A stretch of DNA of 64,000 bases from an uncultured Aquimarina sp. (GCA_947502885.1 CANNBP010000001.1:744001-808000); one strand, 5' to 3'; counted from the first letter of the stretch, positions 36,649-44,961 are shown. Program-made: numbers and translations. The notes: a model not told the origin generated them from the letters alone.

Positions 36649-37251
36649 TTATTCATACATCTTAATTATCTCACCTCTGCCTTTTCCCTCGACACTTCTT
36701 ACATAAGCATTAACAGCTTTATCCATGGATACAGGGTTATGACCAGGGAAATAATCTTTATATTTTTCGTAGGCATCGTCGACTACTCCTAACGAAACCA
36801 CATTAACTCTAATTTCATTTTCAATTTCTAAATTCACCGCTTTTACAAAGCTATGAATTCCTCCGTTGACCATAGCAGCACTCGTTGTTTTTATTACCGG
36901 GTCATCTGCTAATATACCTGTCGAAAGCGTAATAGAACCTTTTGTATTTAAATAGTCTTTACCAATTCTCACCAAATTAACCTGTCCCATTAATTTACTT
37001 TTTAGACCGATATAGTAATCTTCTTCTGTCAACTCATTAAAATCCGCCCATTTTGCTTCTCCTGCAATACAAAGAATTGCATCTAATTTGCCCAATTGCT
37101 TGAACATAGAAGTTATAGAATCACTACTTGCAATATCAACAATAACATCTCCCTTACTACGACCTGCCACAATAACATCATGCTTTTTTTTCAAATGTGC
37201 TACGACTTTATTTCCTATAGTACCATTACCTCCTATTACTACTATTTTCAT
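36649..37251 (-). CDS. Short-chain dehydrogenase, atypical
   Basis: The 200-residue protein has an N-terminal NAD(P)-binding motif (VIGGNGTIGNKVV) and the short-chain dehydrogenase layout. The catalytic YxxxK is absent: the corresponding helix reads SAAMVNGGIHSFVKA. This atypical group is known in many genomes as small short-chain dehydrogenases of unclear activity. It lies 32 bp upstream of the GNAT gene at 36096-36617 on the same strand. Confidence 0.85.
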   Translation of the reverse strand: MKIVVIGGNGTIGNKVVAHLKKKHDVIVAGRSKGDVIVDIASSDSITSMFKQLGKLDAILCIAGEAKWADFNELTEEDYYIGLKSKLMGQVNLVRIGKDYLNTKGSITLSTGILADDPVIKTTSAAMVNGGIHSFVKAVNLEIENEIRVNVVSLGVVDDAYEKYKDYFPGHNPVSMDKAVNAYVRSVEGKGRGEIIKMYE

Positions 37252-37309
37252 CTATTTAATTTTAATGGATGTAATTACCCGTTTAATTTATAAATCTAAT
37301 GATATAAAG

Positions 37310-37328
37310 CGACTATATACTTTAGTCG
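37310..37328 (-). terminator. Weak hairpin between methyltransferase and SDR
   Basis: Six-bp arms (CGACTA and TAGTCG) enclose a 7-nt loop directly after the methyltransferase stop. The following T content is low, so termination is at best partial. Confidence 0.3.
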
Positions 37329-37330
37329 TT

Positions 37331-37897
37331 TTATTTTTTAAATACTACAATTCTATAATCAGTTTTTGATGTATGACCACTTTTTTCATCCTTATAAGTA
37401 TAAACAAATTTTTCATCTAACAAGGATTCTATCGATTGGTTAGCGTTGACCGCATTATATAAAATCTCAATCTTTTTTACCATATCTTGAATACAAAATA
37501 CCAACAAACACCCATTTTTAACGTTTGCCACTATTTTCTGAATGAATTTTGTTTCCTTTTCTTTATCATTCTTTAAAAAATGAAACATACTATCTAACAA
37601 TACAAAATCAAAATTTGCAAAATCTGCAAACTCATAAATATCATTTACAATTCCCTTAATTTGTATAGCATCAGTTTTGGCTATTTGAATCATTTGTTCA
37701 ATCCCAACTTTTGAATTGTCAATTCCAGTCACATCAAAACCTAATCTAGCTAATGCTATTGCATCTCTACCTTGACCGCAACCCAAATCTAATACTTTTC
37801 CTTTTTGGGGATACTTTTTAAAAAAGTTAATGAGCTCTTTTGATGGCGCTCCAAACAAGTTTTCAGTTTGATAATATGTATCATATTTAACTTTCAT
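37331..37897 (-). CDS. Class I SAM-dependent methyltransferase (TehB-like)
   Basis: The 188-residue protein has the SAM-binding motif I VLDLGCGQGRDAIALARLG, the acidic residue of motif II in VTGIDNSK, and FDFVLLDSMFHFL as motif IV. Size and sequence are those of small TehB-like methyltransferases that detoxify tellurite or methylate small molecules. It belongs to the leftward accessory run. The substrate cannot be read from the sequence. Confidence 0.88.
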   Translation of the reverse strand: MKVKYDTYYQTENLFGAPSKELINFFKKYPQKGKVLDLGCGQGRDAIALARLGFDVTGIDNSKVGIEQMIQIAKTDAIQIKGIVNDIYEFADFANFDFVLLDSMFHFLKNDKEKETKFIQKIVANVKNGCLLVFCIQDMVKKIEILYNAVNANQSIESLLDEKFVYTYKDEKSGHTSKTDYRIVVFKK

Positions 37898-37936
37898 GCT
37901 ATACCTTCAAATTATTAATTCTAGAGATTATAATTT

Positions 37937-38284
37937 TTATTTATCTGACCACACGGCAAGTTCATTTCCAGATGGATCCATAAAATGAAACCTTCGCCCT
38001 CCAGGAAACGAAAAAATATCTTTTGAAATTTTCCCACTTGATTGAATGATTTTATTTTTAATAGTCTCTAAACTGCTATGATACAAAACAACCAATGCTC
38101 CATTTATTATTTCTACCTCTGCCATTTCAAAACCTCCTTCAAGTCCGCTTTCAGAAAATGCAGTATAAGTAGGGCCATAATCTGTAAATACCCAACCAAA
38201 AACACCTGTGTAGAATTTCTTAATTTCTATAAGATCTTTCGCTTTAAACTCTACATAATTAATGTGATTATCCTTGCTTATCAT
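37937..38284 (-). CDS. VOC family (glyoxalase-like) protein
   Basis: The 115-residue protein has the beta-alpha-beta-beta-beta halves of the vicinal oxygen chelate fold: HINYVEFKAKDLIEIKKFY at the start, FTDYGPTYTAFSESG in the middle, and RRFHFMDPSGNELAVWSD at the end. Family members include glyoxalases, dioxygenases and antibiotic resistance proteins. It is part of the leftward accessory run and has no obvious catalytic partner. Confidence 0.88.
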   Translation of the reverse strand: MISKDNHINYVEFKAKDLIEIKKFYTGVFGWVFTDYGPTYTAFSESGLEGGFEMAEVEIINGALVVLYHSSLETIKNKIIQSSGKISKDIFSFPGGRRFHFMDPSGNELAVWSDK

Positions 38285-38310
38285 CTGTAAATAAAACTAC
38301 ACTTTATTCT

Positions 38311-38739
38311 TTATATCAATTCTTTGGAAAAATAAATTCTTCTATGCCCGCTTGGAAAGTTAGCAATTTCACCAATTGGTTTATAGCCATTTTTAAGATA
38401 AAATTTTTCAGCTTGAAAATCAAATGTATCTAGCATCGATACTGTTGCTTTTTTTTCTTTTGCAATGGACTCAACATGTTTTAAAAGCTTTGTTCCCAAA
38501 CCCATTTTTCTATAATTTTCGTTCACCCAAAGGATTTTAATTTCGAGTCCATTCCAATATCCTATTCCGGATAAAACCCCTCCTATTGGTTCTCCTTCTA
38601 TATTTTTTGCAACAAATTCTAAAGGTGTCCATAAATCCGCCAAGGCCGGAACTTTACTTAAATTATATGTGTTAATACCATCTACAATTTTTGTGACATC
38701 TTCTTTCTTACACTCTTCAATACTAATTTCTTCTATCAT
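38311..38739 (-). CDS. GNAT N-acetyltransferase
   Basis: The 142-residue protein shows a classical GNAT core with NENYRKMGLGTKLLKHVESIA as the acetyl-CoA pyrophosphate loop and helix, followed by FQAEKFYLKNGYKPIGE. One of four GNATs in this cluster. The stop lies 27 bp before the VOC gene. The substrate is unknown. Confidence 0.88.
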   Translation of the reverse strand: MIEEISIEECKKEDVTKIVDGINTYNLSKVPALADLWTPLEFVAKNIEGEPIGGVLSGIGYWNGLEIKILWVNENYRKMGLGTKLLKHVESIAKEKKATVSMLDTFDFQAEKFYLKNGYKPIGEIANFPSGHRRIYFSKELI

Positions 38740-38761
38740 TTATTATCTTTTAAAAAAATAA

Positions 38762-39214
38762 TTAAATCTTCTTTTTATAGACCTTTATAGATTCACCAAA
38801 AACATTATATCCTTCAGAAAAATACTTCCAATCTTTCTTCTCATAAAACCCTTCTAAATCTGAACTCAAATATAAACTATCAAAACCTTTTATTTTTGCC
38901 TGATCAAGTCCGTGGTTTAAAAGTTGTCCCGCCAAGTTTTGTTTTCTTTCTTCTTCATTACCATATAAACAAGCAAACCAAGGCATTAAATCTTGACGGC
39001 TTATAATATCATTGGTAAGTAATGCATAGGAACCAATTATCTTATCATTTTTTAATCCAATATAAAATTTAGGAAGTATTTTATTATTATCTAAAGAGTT
39101 AACGATACAATCTTTATAAAACTTAAAATTAGACTCATTACCCCAACAATCCCAAAAATAGGTTACTGCCTCATTAAGTAATTCTTTCTTTTCCGAAAGT
39201 TCATATATTTCCAT
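38762..39214 (-). CDS. GNAT N-acetyltransferase
   Basis: The 150-residue protein has the GNAT features IIGSYALLTNDI, a longer variant of the CoA loop (ERKQNLAGQLLNHGLDQAKIKG) and the final EGFYEKKDWKYFSEG. It lies 23 bp from the next GNAT gene and is probably cotranscribed with it. The sequence is not closely similar to the neighbouring GNATs, so these are unlikely to be recent duplicates. Confidence 0.85.
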   Translation of the reverse strand: MEIYELSEKKELLNEAVTYFWDCWGNESNFKFYKDCIVNSLDNNKILPKFYIGLKNDKIIGSYALLTNDIISRQDLMPWFACLYGNEEERKQNLAGQLLNHGLDQAKIKGFDSLYLSSDLEGFYEKKDWKYFSEGYNVFGESIKVYKKKI

Positions 39215-39247
39215 TCTGCTATTTATTTATTGATGTATTATATAATT

Positions 39248-40195
39248 TCAACGTACCTTATTCATCATTTTTTCAGACAAATTTTCCAAGAATTTTTCAT
39301 TCGTACCACAACATCCTCCTACTATTTTTAAATTAAAATCATCATGTAAAAAAGCTATTTCATTAATCATAGTTTCGAAATCATCTTGTTGCAAAACATT
39401 ACAATTATTAAGTTCTTCTGGACTAAGAATTGAAGCATTTGCCTGTATTCCTTTAAATCTTTTTATAGACTTACTATTTTTATTTTTAGCATTATTTAAT
39501 GCTTCTATCAAGTTGGATGGGTGAATACAATTCGTCATAAAACAAATTGGTTTTACAGAAACATGATTATCTACAATTTTTATTGCCTCAGATAAAACTG
39601 TACCATCCATTAGGCAGCCATCTTTTCTTATCATAAAACTAATAATATAAGGAATACCCGTTTCTGCCATTGCTCTTGCCATCCCAACAGCTTCATTTAT
39701 TTCTGGCATTATGCCCGCAAATAAAAAATCTATTTTTTGTTTTTGAAATTGAACCGTTTGTTTACTGTGAAAGTTATATGCGCTATGCATATCCATTTTT
39801 TTTTCTCCACTATAAGCATCACCTTTACACCCTAATAATCCACCTATCAAGATATTTTGTGATTTGCCATTATAGCGTTCTCTAATTGTATTTAAATAAG
39901 AACATGCATCAGGAATTATTGGCTTATTCCTAAATTTTGAATCTTTAACCGACTCATAATTGACCCTACGGGTTGGCGTCATAATCATAATAGGTAAATT
40001 ATGTTTATTCGCAATCTCTATATACTGACTATAAAGCTTTTCTAAAATCTTGGGCTTATTATATATTAAACCAGCATGATTAACTGGATCATCGAGCCGA
40101 ATATTAAATTCTGTTTTTAGTCTCTCTACTAAAGCTCCTTCAGTGAGTATGCAAGAAGATTCGTTAAATATCCTTTCAAATGATTCCATAGACAA
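39248..40195 (-). CDS. Homocysteine S-methyltransferase family protein
   Basis: The 315-residue protein follows the MmuM/BHMT barrel pattern, with the zinc-binding cysteines in TNCIHPSNL and near the C-terminus in GGCCGTNEKFL. Members transfer a methyl group from S-methylmethionine or betaine to homocysteine or selenocysteine. The N-terminal ILTEGALVERL stretch corresponds to the family's usual DGGLATEL motif but is divergent. It is in the leftward accessory run; no other methionine gene is near. Confidence 0.85.
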   Translation of the reverse strand: MSMESFERIFNESSCILTEGALVERLKTEFNIRLDDPVNHAGLIYNKPKILEKLYSQYIEIANKHNLPIMIMTPTRRVNYESVKDSKFRNKPIIPDACSYLNTIRERYNGKSQNILIGGLLGCKGDAYSGEKKMDMHSAYNFHSKQTVQFQKQKIDFLFAGIMPEINEAVGMARAMAETGIPYIISFMIRKDGCLMDGTVLSEAIKIVDNHVSVKPICFMTNCIHPSNLIEALNNAKNKNSKSIKRFKGIQANASILSPEELNNCNVLQQDDFETMINEIAFLHDDFNLKIVGGCCGTNEKFLENLSEKMMNKVR

Positions 40196-40358
40196 CTATG
40201 TTTACTAATTGATATAATCTTATGTTATCAACTGTCCTAATTTAGATAATTAAATCAAAAGCTCATATTTTTATATATAAATATTGTGATTCAATTTTTC
40301 ATCACCTTTATATCAATTATAAACAAGATTTTCAGATTAATGGTTTGCTTTTAAGGCC

Positions 40359-40805
40359 TTATTCGATCATCCAGAAAAAACGCTCTTTAGTATTTGATGT
40401 TGCTCCTATTTTTTGATAAAAGGATATTGCTTTAGTGTTAAATTTTGGTGTATGCCACTGAACACATTTACAAGCTTCGAATTTTGCATGTTTTTTTATT
40501 TCTTCCATCATTTTCACACCTAATCCTTTCCTTCGAACTTCTTCTCTCACAAATAGGCAATCTAAATAAAGATAAAAATCTGCATCCCATGTTGAGAATT
40601 GCTTCATAAATGTTGCATATCCAACAATTTCCTCATTTTCTTCTATAATTAAACATTTTAAGGTAGGGTGAGTATTAAAAAGGTGTTTAATCAAGAGTTT
40701 TTCTTTGTTTTTCGAATCAAACGCTGCCTTTTCAAAAGCAGCGTGTAATTCACATAATTTTATAATTTCACTTATGTCGGTTTTTTTTGCATATCTAATA
40801 CTCAT
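40359..40805 (-). CDS. GNAT N-acetyltransferase
   Basis: The 148-residue protein resembles spermidine/diamine-type acetyltransferases: IRYAKKTDISEIIKLCELH, VGYATFMKQFSTWDADFYLYLDCLFV, RRKGLGVKMMEEIKKHA and NTKAISFYQKIGA. It starts 10 bp after the rhodanese gene stop, so the NIPSNAP, rhodanese and GNAT genes form a tight operon opposite the LysR regulator. The substrate is not certain. Confidence 0.9.
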   Translation of the reverse strand: MSIRYAKKTDISEIIKLCELHAAFEKAAFDSKNKEKLLIKHLFNTHPTLKCLIIEENEEIVGYATFMKQFSTWDADFYLYLDCLFVREEVRRKGLGVKMMEEIKKHAKFEACKCVQWHTPKFNTKAISFYQKIGATSNTKERFFWMIE

Positions 40806-40815
40806 ATGTTAAGTT

Positions 40816-41208
40816 TTAGCAAGCACATTGAAAAACGGCTCCTTTTGATGGCTTAGTACCTTCTGTCGCATATCCATCAAATTTCCACCATTCGATTCCC
40901 CCTATTAACTCTTTTACCTTAAACCCCAGTTTTGTTAACTTTAAAGCTCCTTTTGTCGATGCATTGCACCCGATACCATCACAGTAACAAACATAAATTT
41001 TGGTTTTATCCAAATGCTTGGTACTTTCTAAGGTTATTTCTCGATGAGGTAGATTCATAGCAGTGGGAATGTGCTCCTTATCAAATCCAAACTTTTGTCT
41101 AGCATCTACTGCAATGTAATTTGTACTATGTTCAAAAGCTTCATATAAATCTGATGGATCCATCTCAAAAGTTAGTTTGTTTTCGTAGTACTTTATTTGA
41201 TCTTTCAT
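40816..41208 (-). CDS. Rhodanese-like domain protein
   Basis: The 130-residue single-domain protein has a rhodanese fold: AVDARQKFGFDKEHIPTAMNLPHRE, then YVCYCDGIGCNASTKGALKL with the active-site Cys loop, and GFKVKELIGGIEWWKFDGY. It could carry sulfur as persulfide. A Cys pair ends the protein (CAC). It is 10 bp from both operon neighbours. Confidence 0.88.
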   Translation of the reverse strand: MKDQIKYYENKLTFEMDPSDLYEAFEHSTNYIAVDARQKFGFDKEHIPTAMNLPHREITLESTKHLDKTKIYVCYCDGIGCNASTKGALKLTKLGFKVKELIGGIEWWKFDGYATEGTKPSKGAVFQCAC

Positions 41209-41218
41209 TGTTTTGTTT

Positions 41219-41527
41219 TTAAAAATTCATAATGGGTTTCATAAAATTGCGTTCATAACTTAATATGCATTTATGTAGTTTTGCATAGTCATAAGCTTTT
41301 TGACAATCTAAATCAGATACACTTATTGACCTATAGTTTTCGTATGATGATAGTGATGTAAAACTGAAAAGAGCAACCGCTATATTATTTGCTCCTTCAT
41401 TAGGTAAAAAATACCCATGATGTACTCCTCCATACTTTTGTACTAAAGGAATCCACAATCTTGCATAGTTTTCAAACTCTTCAAGTTTATATGGATCAAT
41501 ACTATATTTTAAGTAACACGTTATCAT
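41219..41527 (-). CDS. NIPSNAP family protein
   Basis: With the start at ATG 41527 the protein has 102 residues and the ferredoxin-like NIPSNAP pattern: ITCYLKYSIDPYKLEEFENYARLW, the glycine-rich YGGVHHGYFLPNEG, and a second half ending in RNFMKPI. An upstream in-frame Met at 41566 would add 13 unlikely residues. It is the first gene of the NIPSNAP-rhodanese-GNAT operon and is divergent from the LysR gene, 133 bp apart. Confidence 0.82.
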   Translation of the reverse strand: MITCYLKYSIDPYKLEEFENYARLWIPLVQKYGGVHHGYFLPNEGANNIAVALFSFTSLSSYENYRSISVSDLDCQKAYDYAKLHKCILSYERNFMKPIMNF

Positions 41528-41647
41528 TTTTCTAGTTTTTGTTTCTCCCAAAATTATAGCTATCACTTATTATTGTTTAAAAAACTGATTGAATGATTTT
41601 TGAATATAGCTGAAAAGTTTTCAGATACTTCTTAAAGGGTATTATTG

Positions 41648-41655
41648 TAACTTTG
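41648..41655 (+). promoter_or_regulatory. Candidate -7 element directly before the LysR start codon
   Basis: TAACTTTG fits TAnnTTTG and ends 5 bp before the ATG at 41661. Transcription would begin at or next to the start codon, giving a leaderless message. No TTG box is evident 17-23 nt upstream. Confidence 0.4.
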
Positions 41656-41660
41656 AACTT

Positions 41661-42551
41661 ATGGAGATTAAATATTTTCGGTTAATTAAAACTATAGCTC
41701 AAGAAGGTAGTATAGCCAACTCATCGGGCAAACTTTTTCTAACTCAATCTGCTTTAAGCCACCAATTAAAAGAACTTGAAGATCAATTAGGCTTTAAAGT
41801 ATTTCATAGATCCAGAAATAGATGGAAACTAACTGATGAAGGGGAAGAACTAAATAGATTAGGTCATACTATCCTTGCTAGTATAGAAAAAGGGTTTGAG
41901 AATATAAAGCACATTCAAGCTGGTTCGACTGGTAATATCAAGGTGAGTACAGAATGCTATTCTTTTTATCAGGGATTACCGGGGTTTATTCAAAAAATGG
42001 GAATGTTATATCCCGATATTAATGTTGATTTAATTCTAGAAGCTACACATCAACCTATACAAAAAATATTATCTAACGAAATAGACATAGCTATTGTAAC
42101 GGCTAAACCTGAACATGAATTATTATCTTCTGTAGAAATATTTAATGACGAAATCTATGTTATTATGCATAAAGAAAATGAGTTAAGTCAACGAGAGTTT
42201 ATCGATGCGAGCTGTTTTTCTAAGACTCATTTAATTATTCACTCCTTTCCTATAGAAACTGTATCGGTTTATGAACATTTTTTAAAGCCAAATAAAGTTA
42301 TGCCTCCTAAACTTTCTGCAGTTCCTTTAACAGAAGTAGCTCTAGAAATGATTAATGCTAATTTAGGAATCATGTGTATGCCCAAATGGGCATTAAAATC
42401 ATTTAAGCTAAATAATGACTTGGTATTTAAAAGAATAGGACAAAATGGTTTAAAAAGAAGTCACTTTCTAGTGGTTCGTAGCTCTGATCGAACCAAAAAA
42501 TATATTACAGACTTTATTTCAAGTTTTGAAGAGGAATTCTCTATTATATAA
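41661..42551 (+). CDS. LysR family transcriptional regulator
   Basis: The 296-residue protein has the N-terminal winged helix-turn-helix (YFRLIKTIAQEGSIANSSGKL, then QSALSHQLKELEDQLGFKVFHRSRNRW). An effector-binding periplasmic-protein-like domain follows from about residue 90. Divergent orientation to the NIPSNAP-rhodanese-GNAT operon makes that operon its most likely target, the common arrangement in the family. The effector is unknown. Confidence 0.92.
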   Translation: MEIKYFRLIKTIAQEGSIANSSGKLFLTQSALSHQLKELEDQLGFKVFHRSRNRWKLTDEGEELNRLGHTILASIEKGFENIKHIQAGSTGNIKVSTECYSFYQGLPGFIQKMGMLYPDINVDLILEATHQPIQKILSNEIDIAIVTAKPEHELLSSVEIFNDEIYVIMHKENELSQREFIDASCFSKTHLIIHSFPIETVSVYEHFLKPNKVMPPKLSAVPLTEVALEMINANLGIMCMPKWALKSFKLNNDLVFKRIGQNGLKRSHFLVVRSSDRTKKYITDFISSFEEEFSII

Positions 42552-42562
42552 TTATTAAAAAA

Positions 42563-42599
42563 ATTAGTACAAAGATATTTCTAATATCTTTGTACTAAT
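42563..42599. terminator. Bidirectional hairpin between lysR and peroxiredoxin
   Basis: Perfect 17-bp arms (42563-42579 and 42583-42599) have a 3-nt loop. The hairpin separates two convergent genes and is flanked by A-rich sequence on the left and T-rich sequence on the right, so it can terminate both transcripts. Confidence 0.8.
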
Positions 42600-42610
42600 C
42601 GTTATCTTTT

Positions 42611-43252
42611 CTAGTTTAAATTCGGCTGTGGTGTTAACCTTAAATAAGGTTTAACTTCTGTATGTCCTTTTGGAAATATACCAGGGATATCCTCTGTAGC
42701 AATTGCTGGAACAACCACACAGTCATCACCATTTTCCCAGTTTGCTGGTGTTGCTACTTTATGATATGTTGTTAACTGTAAAGAATCTATTACTCTTAAC
42801 AATTCATCAAAATTTCTACCTGTAGATGCTGGGTAAGTTATAATTAACTTTACCTTTTTATCTGCCCCAATAACAAAAACAGATCTTACTGTTAATTTGC
42901 TATCTGCATTAGGGTGAATCATATCATACAATGTAGATACTTTTCTATCCTCATCTGCTATTATCGGAAAGTTAACAGTAGTTTTTTGGGTCTCGTTAAT
43001 ATCCTTAATCCACCCATTATGTGATTCTAATCCATCAACACTTAAAGCTACTACTTTAACGTTTCTTTTATCAAATTCTGCTTTGTATTTCGCTACAGTT
43101 CCTAACTCAGTTGTACAAACTGGAGTATAATCGGCAGGATGCGAAAATAAAATTCCCCAGTCCTCGCCTAGCCAATCATGAAAATTAATTTCACCCTCTG
43201 TTGATTGTGCTGTAAAATTTGGTGCTTCATCACCTAATCTAATTGTGCTCAT
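42611..43252 (-). CDS. Peroxiredoxin, 1-Cys Prx6 type
   Basis: The 213-residue thiol peroxidase reduces hydrogen and organic peroxides. The peroxidatic Cys is C46 in SHPADYTPVCTTELG. Arg in VRSVFVIGADKKVK and the long C-terminal arm (DDCVVVPAIA, then PKGHTEVKPYLRLTPQP) are typical of the Prx6 class with its extended dimer tail. It is monocistronic, with a 292-bp upstream spacer in which I saw no clear promoter box. Confidence 0.94.
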   Translation of the reverse strand: MSTIRLGDEAPNFTAQSTEGEINFHDWLGEDWGILFSHPADYTPVCTTELGTVAKYKAEFDKRNVKVVALSVDGLESHNGWIKDINETQKTTVNFPIIADEDRKVSTLYDMIHPNADSKLTVRSVFVIGADKKVKLIITYPASTGRNFDELLRVIDSLQLTTYHKVATPANWENGDDCVVVPAIATEDIPGIFPKGHTEVKPYLRLTPQPNLN

Positions 43253-43544
43253 TTTGTGGTTTTAAATTATTAGTATTCTTTAATTAGTTGTTTTTTTTAT
43301 ACTATCCTTACTTGATCACTACTGTATTAATAATACTTTGATATATACAGGAACTTTTAAATTTCTTTATAGTTTACTATAATATTGATAATAAGGTATG
43401 CTAGTATTTTCTACGCTAAAGGTAATTAATATTCTCATTCTGTTATTAGCGTGACAAACAAAAGATCAAAACATACTGTTAAAAAAATCACAGTAACCTA
43501 CATTAAAACAAATTGCTATGATTTCTAAATTATTTATGATCTAT

Positions 43545-43913
43545 TTATGCCACATGAGTAAATATTTTATTTACAATTTTCCAGTTTTCATCTATTTTCA
43601 CCAAAGATAAATAGTCATAATAATTATAACCCAACATGGGTACATGCAGTTTAACCATGGCAATTGCCCCTATTATATCGACACCCATAATTTTCATTTT
43701 AAATGTTTCATTTAACTCTTTGGGACTTTCCCTATTTTTAACTCCTTCGAAATAATCTTTTGTGCTTTTTAGATATTCGATATTTTTAATGTCACCGTAG
43801 ATAAATGTATTTTCATGAAAACACGATTCTAGTTTTGTTACATTTCCATAAAACATCCCTTCAAAATAATTATGGATCAAATCTTCGATCTCTTTTACAT
43901 TTTCTCTAAACAT
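43545..43913 (-). CDS. NTF2-like (SnoaL/lumazine-binding-like) protein
   Basis: With the start at ATG 43913 it has 122 residues and the cone-shaped NTF2 fold pattern: EIEDLIHNYFEGMFYGNVTKLESCFHENTF at the start and AMVKLHVPMLGYNYYDYLSLVKIDENWKIVNKIF at the end. Members are small isomerases, dehydratases or binding proteins. The longer frame to 43934 would overlap the SDR gene by 11 bp; both starts are possible. It is the third gene of the tautomerase-SDR-NTF2 operon. Confidence 0.83.
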   Translation of the reverse strand: MFRENVKEIEDLIHNYFEGMFYGNVTKLESCFHENTFIYGDIKNIEYLKSTKDYFEGVKNRESPKELNETFKMKIMGVDIIGAIAMVKLHVPMLGYNYYDYLSLVKIDENWKIVNKIFTHVA

Positions 43914-43923
43914 AATTTTTCGT

Positions 43924-44667
43924 TTATATAGCATGCCCTACAGTATGACCACCAGCAATATTAATTGTTTCTCCTGTTACAAAATTGGCTGTAGCTAGAT
44001 AATATACGGCTTCTGCAATTTCGTTAACTTCTCCTATTCTATTTAACAGATGTAATCCTGCTAAACTATCTGCATTCTCAATTCCTAGTTTTTTTTGTAA
44101 TGGACTTCTTATTATTCCGGCGGCCACTGTATTAATTCTAATATTATGTTTACCAAACTCTGCTGCCAATTGTCTTGTTAGAGAATGTATAGCCCCTTTA
44201 CTCGTTATTGGAGCGCTTGCAGGAAACCCATCAATGGCATGTTCTACCAAAACGGTTCCAATATTTATTATAGAGCCACTTTTTTGCTTTAACATTTGGG
44301 GCATTACCGCTTGCGAAGTAAAATATGTTCCTTTTAGATTTATATTTAGATAATAATCCAAATCCTTTTCCTCTACATCAAGAAATGGTTTTGAAGAAAA
44401 CACTCCTGCATTGTTAATTAAAACATCGATAGCATTAAACTTTTCTATTGCCAAATTGGCTAGTTTTATTCTTGTCTGGTTTTTACTAATATCACCTACC
44501 AGATAAACGGCATTAGATGGCGAACCTAGCTCTTCATAAGCCATTTCAAGGTTTTCTTGGTTTGAAGAGTTCATAACAACATTACTTCCTCGAGCAATAA
44601 AATGCTTTGCAATTTCTTTACCAATCCCTGTCGATGCTCCTGTAATAATAACGGTTTTATTCTTCAT
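43924..44667 (-). CDS. SDR family oxidoreductase lacking the catalytic Tyr
   Basis: The 247-residue protein has a classical NAD(P)-binding motif (GASTGIGKEIA) and NNAG, so it is a classical-type SDR. In the active-site helix the usual YxxxK reads PITSK: the Lys is kept, but the Tyr is replaced by Pro. The catalytic Ser region reads INIGTV instead of INISS. Either another residue acts as the acid or the reaction differs. It overlaps the tautomerase stop by 11 bp, pointing to translational coupling. Confidence 0.88.
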   Translation of the reverse strand: MKNKTVIITGASTGIGKEIAKHFIARGSNVVMNSSNQENLEMAYEELGSPSNAVYLVGDISKNQTRIKLANLAIEKFNAIDVLINNAGVFSSKPFLDVEEKDLDYYLNINLKGTYFTSQAVMPQMLKQKSGSIINIGTVLVEHAIDGFPASAPITSKGAIHSLTRQLAAEFGKHNIRINTVAAGIIRSPLQKKLGIENADSLAGLHLLNRIGEVNEIAEAVYYLATANFVTGETINIAGGHTVGHAI

Positions 44668-44866
44668 CTTTCTCGTTTTTTGTTTCTAAATACTGTGTAC
44701 TATTTACTCCCCAATTTTCTATTGGTATTTCTTCAATAACAACATGGGTGGTCTTAGGGTTTTTCTGAAGTACATCCACTACTAATTTTGTAGCTCCTTC
44801 TATTAATTGACGTTTTTGCTCTCTTGTTACTTTATCATCTGTAACCTTAATATTAATGTATGGCAT
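44657..44866 (-). CDS. 4-oxalocrotonate tautomerase family protein
   Basis: The 69-residue protein is a complete single tautomerase unit. After removal of Met it exposes Pro1 (MPYINIKVTDD), the catalytic base. The segments KRQLIEGATKLVVDVL and HVVIEEIPIENWGVN match the family. It is the first gene of a three-gene operon and has a CRP-type palindrome 80 bp upstream. A role in catabolism of an unsaturated keto acid or aromatic compound is inferred from the family. Confidence 0.9.
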   Translation of the reverse strand: MPYINIKVTDDKVTREQKRQLIEGATKLVVDVLQKNPKTTHVVIEEIPIENWGVNSTQYLETKNEKDEE

Positions 44867-44933
44867 AATTTTAAAATTAAATTAATTGTCATACAAAGGT
44901 GTACCTAAATGGAAAGGTTTTAAAGGAGCTTTA

Positions 44934-44961
44934 TCACACTTTTAATGTGATCTAAGTCACA
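44934..44961. promoter_or_regulatory. CRP-type operator cluster before the tautomerase operon
   Basis: TGTGA-TCTAAG-TCACA (44946-44961) is an exact TGTGA-N6-TCACA site, the classical Crp/Fnr-superfamily consensus. A third half-site, TCACA at 44934-44938, pairs with the same TGTGA in the other direction (N7), so two overlapping sites share a half-site. It lies between the tautomerase operon and a Crp/Fnr gene whose recognition helix has the CRP-like RETxxR. Confidence 0.7.
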
